From positions 40,593 through 104,592 of the forward strand of contig NZ_PNEC01000053.1 in assembly GCF_005886345.1 (NCBI RefSeq): DNA of 64,000 nucleotides, given 5' to 3'. The notes under the pieces were generated by a model that did not search any database, was not told the origin of the DNA, and saw only the letters and a program-made list of their open reading frames with translations. Source of the DNA: Pseudoalteromonas phenolica (GTDB lineage Bacteria > Pseudomonadota > Gammaproteobacteria > Enterobacterales > Alteromonadaceae). Below are positions 1-8,940 of this stretch, piece after piece. The stretch's first letter is position 1. Each line of letters begins with the position of its first letter. The position numbers and the translations under genes are program-made.

Positions 1-49
1 ACTTCTAATCAATTCATTATTTTTATCTAATATCATAGTTATACCTGAT

Positions 50-1124
50 TTCAGATAATAAGTGCGACACTCATAGAAAGGTGTAGAAGAGGAAGCCAAC
101 TGCCGAAAGTGGTACGCTCTTCTCGCCAAAGAAACAAGCAGTACTACTATGAGTTATCAGCAGTTGACCGAGGGGAGAAGATAGCAAATTTCTACCCTTT
201 TGGAACTGGGTATTTCGATCTCTGAAATTGCCAAAAAAGTGAAATGCCATCGTGCAACGGTGTATCGTGAGTTAAAAAGAAATCAAACCCATGGGGGTTA
301 TTGCCCTCATAATGCTCATGCTTTTTCGGTTCGCAGGCGCAAAGCCGCTCGCAAATATCGAATACCTAGTGAGCGTATTACGTTTGTTCGCGTGCTGCTT
401 AGTATCGACTGAAGCCCTGAGCAAATATCCAATGTCCTTACAAGTGTAGGAGCTTGCGTTAGTCATGAATGGATTTATCGTTATGTTGCTCGAGATAAAC
501 GTCAAGGCGTTCAACACTATCGTCACTTGAGGCAAGGACACAAACGATATCGCAAAGGCCAAAAAAAGAAGGTGCCAACAATAAAAAATGCGGTATCCAT
601 TGATGAACGCCCATCAATTGTTGATAGCCAAGAGCGATTCGGGGATTGGGAAATCGATACTGTATTAGGTAAACCTGGTACAGGTGCGATTGTGACTATT
701 TTAGAGCGAAAAAGCCGCTTCTATTTAGCGAAGAAAGTGTCGTCTAAATCGGCTGATGCAGTGACTAAGGCGACAATAGAGATGCTTTTGCCATTTAAAG
801 ACTGTGTACACACAATCACAGCAGATAATGGTAGAGAATTCGCTGGTCATGAGCAGATTGGAGCAGCACTTAATGCTGACATATATTTTGCCCACCCATA
901 CAGTTTTTGGGAGCGAGGTGCAAACGAAAACGCGAATGGTCTGTTAAGGCAATACGTGAAGAAAGGGTCAGACTTAAGGCAGGTAACGGATGAGTATATT
1001 CAGTTTGCTCAATCAAGGATAAATAACCGTCCAAGGAAGTGTTTAGGGTTCAAGCAGCCGGCAGTTATTTTTAAAGAATTAGCCATGGCCGCTTGATGTT
1101 GGTGTGTCGCACTTCGAAGTTGAA
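50..1124 (+). mobile_element. IS30-family insertion sequence, decayed
   Basis: The element is bounded by imperfect inverted repeats at 50-70 and 1104-1124. They match at 16 of 21 positions, including a perfect 11-base core (aagtgcgacac at 60-70 and its complement at 1104-1114). Between them lies one transposase frame of IS30 type. The exact outer ends and any target duplication could not be fixed by eye. The transposase carries two nonsense codons, so this copy is probably immobile unless helped in trans or by stop-codon readthrough. Confidence 0.85.
149..1096 (+). pseudogene. IS30-family transposase, two in-frame stops
   Basis: Reading from ATG 149 gives MSYQQLTEG, the usual start of IS30 transposases, then an N-terminal helix-turn-helix (ISEIAKKVKCHRATVYREL). 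The frame is broken by TAG at 182-184, where the family normally has Tyr (TAC/TAT), and by TGA at 410-412, where SIDxSPEQIS normally has Trp (TGG). There is no frameshift: all three segments share one frame through to 1096. The DDE catalytic core is intact, with Asp in DWEIDTVLG, Asp in TADNGREF and Glu in ENANGLL. Each stop is one substitution from sense. Shorter internal starts (TTG 200, ATG 527) exist but would give fragments. Confidence 0.88.
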
Positions 1125-1595
1125 TTCGGGCCTACATTAATCTAAACATTTATAACACTGAACTGCACTAATCATTCTAGGCACTTTGGTAATGAAATAA
1201 AATCTAGTTATTATGACGTTAAGGATTGATAGCAATATTTAGGTTAAGTAGATGCTCAATAATTTACTTAAACATTAACAACCGAATACAAACATTTATT
1301 TTATTGAACCAATGGAGTGGTTTCATGTAGTGCTAAATTTAGGCTAACTGCACCGACACTCATTATGCATGGCGCGCCTCTTCGAGCAGTCTGTAAAAGA
1401 TAGTATTACACTATGACCTATTTTTTCAGCTAATTAATATATGAAAACGTAAGATTAATTACCAAAAATATCTGTAATTGCACTTTCTGGTTGAATGGTA
1501 CATTAGATCAAAGAATACAAAATCACTTTTTACTTATTAACTTGAACAAAACTTGCCCACCTTCCTGATCAAGACTAAATTTAATAAATACAAAT
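1125..1595. other. Intergenic region downstream of the IS30 remnant
   Basis: About 470 bases of AT-rich sequence separate the IS30 remnant from the histidine kinase gene. I find no convincing open frame, RNA gene or strong hairpin. It presumably holds the promoter of the kinase operon, but no clear -35/-10 pair stands out. Confidence 0.5.
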
Positions 1596-1625
1596 ATGCT
1601 TTTATGTGATTATTGGGAGTTAAAA

Positions 1626-3332
1626 TTGGTTAGATCTTTATCAATTAAGTTACTCGCTATAGTATTAACGGTTTACTTCATACTGGCGATTCTAGTAACC
1701 GCTGTTCATGTTTATATTGAATATCTTCATGCACAAAATGAGGTTTACAGAGTAGTTGAGGCTTCTGAAAACAACTTCAAGCATAAACTCGCTTTTGATC
1801 TTTTAAATGAAGATTATGATCAACTCAAAATTTCTGCCAAAAGTATTTTAGGACTCCCACATATATCAGGGGTCGTCATTACATCAGGTCAAACCGATAA
1901 TATTGTAAGTGTTGGCACAATATCAAATGATACCGGTCAAGAAGATAATTTTATTTCACATTCGTTTCCGCTTCTTAACACATCAAAAAATACGACAACC
2001 GAAATTGGTACCATCACCTTTTATTCGAACAAAGATTTCATAATCAATAATGTCCAACAGAGCCTATTTTTACTGTTAGTTAATGCAGCAATTAATATAG
2101 CTGCTGTCTTTATACTTATCTCAGTTGCTTTTAAATTACTATTAAGCACCCCTCTTAAAAAATTAACGACGCAAATTAGTAAAATTAATCCAAGTGATTT
2201 AGGCAGTTCAACAATAACTGTTGCTAGAAACTATGAAGATGAGCTAGGTACTCTTCAAAAAGCACTGAACGCAATGATTAGTAAAACATCTGAGACCATC
2301 AGTAGTTTAGATGCAGCAAATAAGAGTCTTGAATATACCATTGAAGAAAAAACCGATGAACTTAATAAAACGATTGCTCAACTTAATGAACAACACTCTA
2401 AACTTGAAAATGAGATAGATGTCAGGCAAAAATCAGAGAAAGAATTAGAGTGCTCTCTAGGTAATTTACAAAATGCTCAGTCTAAGTTGATTGAATCTGA
2501 AAAAGAACTAGAGAAATCTCTAAATGAGTTGCAAATCGCACAGTCTCAGTTAATTGAATCTGAAAAAATGGCCGCTTTAGGGCGACTTGTCGCAGGCGTT
2601 GCGCATGAAATCAATACACCTGTTGGGTTAAGTCTAACCGGTATTTCTCACTTTCAAACAACTGTTCAAGAAATCGCTAGGTTATTTGAAGAAGGAGAGT
2701 TAGAAGAAAGTGACTTCACTCGCTTTATTAATGAATCGCAAGAGTTATCAACCACCATACAAAACAGTCTTCAGCGTGCTGCAGATTTAATAAGGAGCTT
2801 CAAACTCGTTGCTGTCGATCAGTCAGCTGAGCAGATAAGGCAATTTGATATTATTCAATACCTCAATGAAACAATGATGAGCCTTAAAAACAAGTTAAAA
2901 CAAAGCAAGGTAGTATTTGTGGTTAATACTCAGTCTGATCCTCTCATCATTAATAATTACCCCGGCTCTTGGGCACAGATTTTCACCAATTTCATACAAA
3001 ATACACTTATACATGCATATGATGTCCAATCGGAAGGAAAAGTAGAATTAAACTTCTATACTAAAGATAGCAGGTTAATTTTTGAGTTTATTGATGACGG
3101 AAAGGGAATGTCCACGGAGTCAATAGACAAAATTTTTGAACCTTTTTACACCACTAATCGCGCCAATGGAGGCTCTGGATTAGGCATGAATGTGGTTTTC
3201 AATATTGTACAACAAAAAATGTTCGGAACCATTTCTGTTGAGAGCCAAATAAATGAAGGCACTAAATTTGTCATTAATGTGCCTATTGATATTCAATCAA
3301 AATTAGAAGGTGACGAAAATGGGCTTATTTAA
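1626..3332 (+). CDS. Membrane sensor histidine kinase
   Basis: Predicted 568-residue two-component sensor that autophosphorylates on His and should feed the response regulator overlapping its 3' end. In order: TM helix ~9-28, periplasmic sensor ~29-146, TM helix ~147-173, HAMP-like linker, long coiled coil to ~311, H-box GVAHEINTP (His327), and an HATPase domain with DDGKGMS and GSGLGMN. TTG at 1626 is preferred because GGGAG lies six bases upstream; an in-frame ATG at 1596 would add ten polar residues and lacks a ribosome site. The coiled coil contains a 21-residue tandem duplication at 2433-2558. The sensor domain is not one I recognise, so the signal is unknown. Confidence 0.85.
   Translation: MVRSLSIKLLAIVLTVYFILAILVTAVHVYIEYLHAQNEVYRVVEASENNFKHKLAFDLLNEDYDQLKISAKSILGLPHISGVVITSGQTDNIVSVGTISNDTGQEDNFISHSFPLLNTSKNTTTEIGTITFYSNKDFIINNVQQSLFLLLVNAAINIAAVFILISVAFKLLLSTPLKKLTTQISKINPSDLGSSTITVARNYEDELGTLQKALNAMISKTSETISSLDAANKSLEYTIEEKTDELNKTIAQLNEQHSKLENEIDVRQKSEKELECSLGNLQNAQSKLIESEKELEKSLNELQIAQSQLIESEKMAALGRLVAGVAHEINTPVGLSLTGISHFQTTVQEIARLFEEGELEESDFTRFINESQELSTTIQNSLQRAADLIRSFKLVAVDQSAEQIRQFDIIQYLNETMMSLKNKLKQSKVVFVVNTQSDPLIINNYPGSWAQIFTNFIQNTLIHAYDVQSEGKVELNFYTKDSRLIFEFIDDGKGMSTESIDKIFEPFYTTNRANGGSGLGMNVVFNIVQQKMFGTISVESQINEGTKFVINVPIDIQSKLEGDENGLI
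2433..2558 (+). repeat. 63-base in-frame tandem duplication in kinase coiled coil
   Basis: Two consecutive 21-codon units (2433-2495 and 2496-2558) encode SEKELECSLGNLQ... and SEKELEKSLNELQ..., identical at 16 of 21 residues. A third SEK follows directly before the H-box. Twenty-one residues is exactly three heptads, so coiled-coil phase is kept. Confidence 0.85.
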
Positions 3333-4851
3333 AAAATCTTCTAAGCCTAAGGAAGCACGTAAAGCTGCATGGAAGGTATTAATCGTCGACGATGAACCTG
3401 ATGTTCATGCTGTTACTAAACTAACTTTGAACAGGTTTGAATTTGATGAGCGCGGCCTTGAATTTATTAGTGCTTATAATGGAGACGAAGCACGAAAGGT
3501 ACTCACTGAACATAACGATATAGCATTAGTTTTGCTTGATGTGGTCATGGAAACCGATGATGCAGGTTTAAAAGTTGCTGAGTTTATCCGCAAGGAATTA
3601 AATAACCACTTCATCAGAATAATCCTTAGAACGGGTCAACCCGGCCAAGCACCAGAAAGAGCGGTAATCACCAACTATGATATAAATGATTACAAAGACA
3701 AAACCAGCTTGAGTAGTGATAAACTTTTTACCGTTGTATATACCGGATTACGTGGGTTTAGAGACATTCAAGATATAGAACTTGCTCGAAAGAAACTTGA
3801 AAATCATCGCGAAGGTCTCGAAAGAGTTATTAATTCAACAGCCAGTTTATTTCGTATTCGCTCTATTCAAGAATTTGCAAGTGGCTTACTAGTACAAATA
3901 GCAGCACTGCTTCATGCAGATAAATCAATAGCAGAAAATAAAAACAACTTTGCTGTAAGAAAAATCGACGGCGAACTTCAATTTCTTGCAGGCACTGGTA
4001 ATTATTGCCCTAAAGAAGGCAACCTTGTAGAACCCCCTGAAAATATTCAAGCAATGATTGAGAATGCTTGTATTAACCGTAAAAGTGTCATTGAGAATGA
4101 TTGCTTTGTCGGCTATTTCGAGACAATTAATGCAGGAGAAAACCTCATTTACTTAGAGGGTATTAATCAAGTAGATGAATTAGATAAAAAGTTACTCGAG
4201 CTTTTTTCGAATAATATCTCAGTTGCTTTTGATAATTTAGAGCTTGATAAAGAAGTTTTCGAAACACAGTCTGAAATTATTGAAACCTTAGGAGAGGTGG
4301 TAGAGAGTCGATCTAAAGAAGCTGCAAACCATGTTCGTAGGGTTGCTCATTTATCGCGTTCATTAGCTTTATGGATTGGCTTATCGGAAGAAGAAGCACA
4401 AGAGTTATATATGGCTTCACCTATGCATGATGTAGGTAAAGTTGCCATACCTGATTCAGTATTGTTAAAGCCTGGTAAGCTGACCGAAGAAGAATTTGAG
4501 GTGATGAAAACCCATGTAAACATTGGTCATGACATTTTCGCTCGTTCAAAACGCTCTACTCTAAAAGCAGCAGCTATTGTAGCTGGAGAACATCATGAAA
4601 AGTTCAATGGCGAAGGTTACCCAAATGGTTTGAAAGGCGATGAAATTCATATTTATGGACGTATAGTAGCGTTAGTTGATGTGTTTGATGCTTTGTCTCA
4701 TTCGCGTTGTTATAAAGAAGCTTGGGACTCTCAAGAAGTTTTACGATTACTTGAAGAAGAAAAAGGCCAACATTTCGACCCTAATTTGGTTGACGCATTT
4801 GTACAAAATATGGATGAAGTAATAAAGATCATGGATGCATATCCTGATTAA
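3319..4851 (+). CDS. Response regulator with HD-GYP c-di-GMP phosphodiesterase
   Basis: 510-residue protein predicted to hydrolyse cyclic di-GMP under control of phosphorylation. The receiver (~15-140) has the acidic pair VDDEP and phospho-acceptor Asp74 in LLDVVME. A middle domain (~155-300) fits the DUF3369 region usually found in this architecture. The C-terminal HD-GYP domain has HVRRVAHLS, the HD pair in MHDVGK, a further HH in GEHHEKF and GEGYPNGL, so the catalytic motifs look complete. ATG 3319 is chosen because AGAAGG ends eight bases upstream; GTG 3310 is in frame but lies within that site. It overlaps the kinase gene by 14 bases, implying translational coupling and a cognate pair. 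The receiver resembles that of the gene at 62.1 kb. Confidence 0.9.
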   Translation: MGLFKKSSKPKEARKAAWKVLIVDDEPDVHAVTKLTLNRFEFDERGLEFISAYNGDEARKVLTEHNDIALVLLDVVMETDDAGLKVAEFIRKELNNHFIRIILRTGQPGQAPERAVITNYDINDYKDKTSLSSDKLFTVVYTGLRGFRDIQDIELARKKLENHREGLERVINSTASLFRIRSIQEFASGLLVQIAALLHADKSIAENKNNFAVRKIDGELQFLAGTGNYCPKEGNLVEPPENIQAMIENACINRKSVIENDCFVGYFETINAGENLIYLEGINQVDELDKKLLELFSNNISVAFDNLELDKEVFETQSEIIETLGEVVESRSKEAANHVRRVAHLSRSLALWIGLSEEEAQELYMASPMHDVGKVAIPDSVLLKPGKLTEEEFEVMKTHVNIGHDIFARSKRSTLKAAAIVAGEHHEKFNGEGYPNGLKGDEIHIYGRIVALVDVFDALSHSRCYKEAWDSQEVLRLLEEEKGQHFDPNLVDAFVQNMDEVIKIMDAYPD

Positions 4852-4874
4852 GCACTAACTGTTAAACAATAAAG

Positions 4875-4908
4875 CCGAACATTCATAAAATGAATGCTCG
4901 GTTTTTTT
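4875..4908 (+). terminator. Rho-independent terminator after the HD-GYP gene
   Basis: An 11-base stem with one mismatch (4875-4885 with 4891-4901), a five-base loop and a run of seven T. It lies between convergent genes and touches the 3' end of the LysE gene. Confidence 0.85.
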
Positions 4909-5530
4909 AATCCATAAATTGTTGGTACAAAACTCTTGTTGCCAATAACAAGAAGGCTACACCCAGTAACTTATCAATGACCGCTTGTCTCTTTGTTAAA
5001 TCAAACTTTTCACTTGCTTTTGCACTGACCACTGAAACAAAAAAATACCAAAGTGTGTCTATGCTCAATACTGTGCCACACATTAATATTGCAACAAACA
5101 ATGTCATAGAGCCTGGTTCAATGAACTGCGAAAAAAGCGCAATGAAAAAGATCGCAAGCTTAGGATTCAAAAATGCAATTGCAAATCCGTCTTGCGCAGC
5201 TTGTTTGTAGCTTGTTGTATTTGCTCTTGAGACATCGAATCCAGAGGATTGACTGGTTAGAATTTTACAGCCCATATAAGCTAGGTAGGCAGCACCTGCA
5301 TACACTAAGGTTTGAAATACAATAGGAAAGTGTGTGATTAAACTTGCTAAGCCAGCTAATGAAAGAGCGGCGTATAACCCCACACCAACCCCGTGGGCAA
5401 CACTGGCAATGATGCCATGACCAGCGCTATTGTACAAAGAGTGACGAAGAACGACCGCTAAACTAGGGCCAGGTGACATAGCGCCAATAATACAAATTAT
5501 CGCAAGGCTAAACCATGTTGTTAATTCCAC
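4907..5530 (-). CDS. LysE/RhtB-family amino-acid exporter
   Basis: 207-residue inner-membrane protein of the LysE/RhtB translocator family, which exports amino acids such as lysine, threonine or homoserine by proton exchange. The N-terminal helix ends in the family signature GAMSPGPSLAVV (~16-27), and about six hydrophobic helices follow. Length is typical. It is monocistronic and convergent with the HD-GYP gene. A second family member lies at 55.1 kb beside an Lrp regulator; this copy has no adjacent regulator. Substrate cannot be read from sequence. Confidence 0.88.
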   Translation of the reverse strand: MELTTWFSLAIICIIGAMSPGPSLAVVLRHSLYNSAGHGIIASVAHGVGVGLYAALSLAGLASLITHFPIVFQTLVYAGAAYLAYMGCKILTSQSSGFDVSRANTTSYKQAAQDGFAIAFLNPKLAIFFIALFSQFIEPGSMTLFVAILMCGTVLSIDTLWYFFVSVVSAKASEKFDLTKRQAVIDKLLGVAFLLLATRVLYQQFMD

Positions 5531-5732
5531 TACCTATATCTCAATTAATAATTTCGAAACAGTGTAACGACACAAATATTCACTAGCAAGAAAATATGAA
5601 AATCACTCAATTGTGTATAGTTTACACTCTGTAAAATCATTTTATATCATGTTCTTATAAGTCAAACTTCACGTTTTTAGTTACGATAGCCAGTAGAATG
5701 GTTAAAAAGCGTATCGTTGTATATCATTTCAA

Positions 5733-5757
5733 ACTCTCTGGTTTAGAGCCAGAGAGT
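5733..5757 (-). terminator. Hairpin downstream of the cus operon
   Basis: Perfect nine-base inverted repeat (5733-5741 with 5749-5757) and a seven-base loop, 28 bases past the cusA stop. No clear U-tract follows on the minus strand, so it may be a 3' stabilising hairpin or a weak terminator. Confidence 0.45.
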
Positions 5758-5784
5758 CTCAAATGTCTCCATAGAAGTACCTAA

Positions 5785-8700
5785 CTATTTTAGTTTTTCA
5801 TTAAACTTTTTGACCTCACCCGCTTTCATTAAGCAATAAACTGCAGGTAAAACAATCAAAGTAAGCAGCACAGCGCTCGACATACCGCCGACCATAGGCG
5901 CTGCAATACGACTCATCACTTCTGAGCCCGTACCATCACCATATAAAATCGGTAACAGACCAATAATAATGGTTGCGACTGTCATCATCACAGGCCGAAC
6001 ACGTAAGCCTGCACCATGCAAAATGGCTTCTAGATAATCTGCTTTTTCAATGGTTGTGCCTTTGCTTTGATGTTGGTCTTTTAAATCTTGCAGTGCTTGA
6101 TTCAAATACACCAACATGATCACGCCAATTTCCACTGCAACGCCGGCCAGTGCGATAAAACCAACGCCAACAGCAACCGAAAAATTAAAACCTTCCAGAT
6201 ACATGAGCCATAATCCGCCGATCATCGCCATTGGCAAAGTTGCGATGATCACAACGACTTCACTCAAACGCCTGAAGTTGAGATAAAGTAAAATAACAAT
6301 AATCGCCAGCGTTAACGGCACAACATAGCTCAACTTCTCTTTGGCACGCTCCATGTACTCATACTGCCCGGCCCAATTAATTGAATAGCCAGCAGGTAGC
6401 TCAAGCTCTTTGGTAAGTAATGCTTTGGCATTTTCAACATAATTGCCGACATCAATATCTTCAATATCAATATAAGTCCAACCATTTAAACGTGCGTTTT
6501 CACTCTTGATACCCGGCGGACCATTTTCGACATAAACATGCGCCACATCACCCAACGCAATACGCTGGCCTGTAGGTGTGACCATCGGCATTCGAGCTAA
6601 CTGCTCTGGTGAGTTTCGATAGTCTTGCGGATATCGTAAATTCACTGGGTAGCGCTCTTGCCCTTCAACGGTTTGGGTTACATTCATCCCGCCAATGGCC
6701 GTTGCAACTACGTGCTGTACATCGGCGATATTCAAACCATAACGGGCCGCTTTAATTCGATTGATATCAACCTTGATATAACGACCACCAGCAACGCGTT
6801 CTGAATAAACAGACGCTGTACCTTCAAGCTTAGGTAAAAGTGTTTCGAGTTGTTGACCAATATTTTGAATAACATCGAGATCTGGTCCAGCGATTTTTAT
6901 GCCTACAGGCGTTTTAATACCCGTTGCAAGCATATCGATACGCGTTTTAATTGGCATAACCCAGGCATTAGTCACACCGGGTAATTTCACCAATGCATCC
7001 AGCTCTTTTTTCAAACTCTCAGTGGTCACGCCATCACGCCACTGTGATTTGGGTTTTAACTGAATAAAGGTTTCGATCATTGTAAGCGGCGCAGGATCGG
7101 TGGCGGTTTCAGCACGGCCCACTTTACCAAATACGTTCTCAACCTCAGGAATAGTTCGAATAAGCTTGTCAGTTTGCTGCAACAGCTCTCTGGCTTTACC
7201 AATCGAAATGCCCGGATATGTCGTTGGCATATACATTAAATCACCTTCATCTAAAGGTGGAATAAACTCGCTGCCGATCTTATCTAGTGGATAAAAGCCA
7301 ACTACTGTAACTGCAATCGCCGCTAAGATTGTGGTTTTTGGAAAACGTAAAACGCCTTTCAGAACTGGCATATAGATCGTAATCAGTAATCTATTCAGCG
7401 GGTTTTTACGCTCAGGTAATACCTTACCGCGAATAAAATAACCCATTAACACAGGCACTAAGGTGATCGCTAAACCAGCAGACGCAGCCATGGCATAGGT
7501 TTTGGTAAACACAAGCGGCGCGAACATACGCCCTTCTTGGGCTTCAAGAATGAATACAGGTAAAAAGCTAACGGTAATAATCAGCAAGCTAAAGAATAGC
7601 GCAGGCCCTACTTCACTGGCGGCTTTGCCAACCACTTGCCAACGATTTTCATCTGTCAGTGGAGTCTTCTCCATGTGCTTGTGCATATTTTCAATCATCA
7701 CGATGGCACCATCTGTCATCGCACCGATGGCAATCGCAATGCCGCCTAACGACATGATGTTGGCATTAATCCCTTGAAAATACATAACGATAAAGGCGAC
7801 TAGAATACCCATAGGTAAGCTTATCACTGCCACTATTGAAGAACGTAAGTGGAATAAGAAAGCTGCGCAAATCAGAGCAACAACTATCAGTTCTTCGGTG
7901 AGTTTACCCCATAGATTATCGACTGCTCTGTCGATTAAAGCAGAGCGATCATACACAGTGACAATTTCAACGCCCTCAGGCAAGCCCGCTTTTAGCGATT
8001 CTAACTTTGCTTTCACGCCCTCAATGGTGGTTTTGGCGTTTTCTCCAAAGCGCATAACCACAACGCCACCCACAACTTCGCCTTCACCGTTGAGTTCTGC
8101 AACACCGCGGCGCATTTGCGGACCGAGGTTGACCACGGCCACATCGGCAATGGTGAGTGCCACGCCCTTTTCGTTCACACCTAGTGGAATTTGCAGGATA
8201 TCTTGCACACTTTGGATATAACCCGTTGCGGTAACCATATATTCCGCTTCGGCCATTTCAAGCACCGATGCACCTGTTTCTTGGTTGCCACGCTGTAATG
8301 CTGTTTGCACATGATTCAATGGAATACCATAGGCGCGCAGCTTATCTGGGTCGACTTGTACTTGGTACTGCTTCACCATGCCGCCAACTGCGGCGACTTC
8401 AGAGACACCTGCTACAGATTGCAATTCGTATTTCAAGAACCAATCTTGAATACTGCGCAGTTGGCTAATGTCATGTTTGCCAGTTTTATCAACCAATGCG
8501 TACAAATACACCCAACCTACGCCAGTGGCATCAGGACCTAATTGAGGTTTTGCACTACTGGGTAAGCTTGGTGCAACTTGACTTAAGTACTCTAACACCC
8601 GTGAGCGCGCCCAGTACAAATCAGTCTTATCGTCAAAAATGATATAAACGTAAGAGTCGCCAAAGAAGGAGTAACCTCGTACCGTTTGTGCACCTGGCAC

Positions 8701-8925
8701 CGATAACATGGCGGTAGTCAGTGGGAATGTCACCTGATCTTGCACCACTTGCGGTGATTGACCGGGGTAACTGGTTTTTACGATCACCTGTACATCAGAT
8801 AAATCGGGAATGGCATCAACAGGGGTGTTCTTCAACGAAAACAACCCTGCGCCAACTAAAATTAAACTCATCAACACCACGAAGAAACGGTTGCTGATAG
8901 ACCAGCGAATAATTGCTGCGATCAT
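5785..8925 (-). CDS. cusA: CusA-type Cu(I)/Ag(I) RND efflux pump
   Basis: 1046-residue inner-membrane RND transporter that uses proton flow to expel monovalent copper or silver through a tripartite complex. It begins with the family sequence IIRWSISNRFFVVL and TPVDAIPDLSDVQV, and has the proton-relay Asp in AIGAMTDGAIVMIEN. The three methionines that form the E. coli CusA copper site appear conserved in context: DLMYMPTTYPG, APLTMIET and RIDMLATGIKTP. These favour Cu/Ag over the divalent-metal CzcA branch. Length matches the family. It is the last gene of the block, 15 bases after cusB. No outer-membrane cusC gene is in the window, so the pump must borrow an outer-membrane channel. Confidence 0.93.
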   Translation of the reverse strand: MIAAIIRWSISNRFFVVLMSLILVGAGLFSLKNTPVDAIPDLSDVQVIVKTSYPGQSPQVVQDQVTFPLTTAMLSVPGAQTVRGYSFFGDSYVYIIFDDKTDLYWARSRVLEYLSQVAPSLPSSAKPQLGPDATGVGWVYLYALVDKTGKHDISQLRSIQDWFLKYELQSVAGVSEVAAVGGMVKQYQVQVDPDKLRAYGIPLNHVQTALQRGNQETGASVLEMAEAEYMVTATGYIQSVQDILQIPLGVNEKGVALTIADVAVVNLGPQMRRGVAELNGEGEVVGGVVVMRFGENAKTTIEGVKAKLESLKAGLPEGVEIVTVYDRSALIDRAVDNLWGKLTEELIVVALICAAFLFHLRSSIVAVISLPMGILVAFIVMYFQGINANIMSLGGIAIAIGAMTDGAIVMIENMHKHMEKTPLTDENRWQVVGKAASEVGPALFFSLLIITVSFLPVFILEAQEGRMFAPLVFTKTYAMAASAGLAITLVPVLMGYFIRGKVLPERKNPLNRLLITIYMPVLKGVLRFPKTTILAAIAVTVVGFYPLDKIGSEFIPPLDEGDLMYMPTTYPGISIGKARELLQQTDKLIRTIPEVENVFGKVGRAETATDPAPLTMIETFIQLKPKSQWRDGVTTESLKKELDALVKLPGVTNAWVMPIKTRIDMLATGIKTPVGIKIAGPDLDVIQNIGQQLETLLPKLEGTASVYSERVAGGRYIKVDINRIKAARYGLNIADVQHVVATAIGGMNVTQTVEGQERYPVNLRYPQDYRNSPEQLARMPMVTPTGQRIALGDVAHVYVENGPPGIKSENARLNGWTYIDIEDIDVGNYVENAKALLTKELELPAGYSINWAGQYEYMERAKEKLSYVVPLTLAIIVILLYLNFRRLSEVVVIIATLPMAMIGGLWLMYLEGFNFSVAVGVGFIALAGVAVEIGVIMLVYLNQALQDLKDQHQSKGTTIEKADYLEAILHGAGLRVRPVMMTVATIIIGLLPILYGDGTGSEVMSRIAAPMVGGMSSAVLLTLIVLPAVYCLMKAGEVKKFNEKLK

Positions 8926-8940
8926 ATTGCCTCCTCGCTA

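Noticed and set aside
272..562. Open frame antisense to the IS30 transposase
   Set aside because: It lies fully opposite the transposase frame and its protein has no recognisable features.
7502..8541. Several open frames antisense to cusA
   Set aside because: They mirror the strongly conserved RND coding sequence and are composition artefacts.
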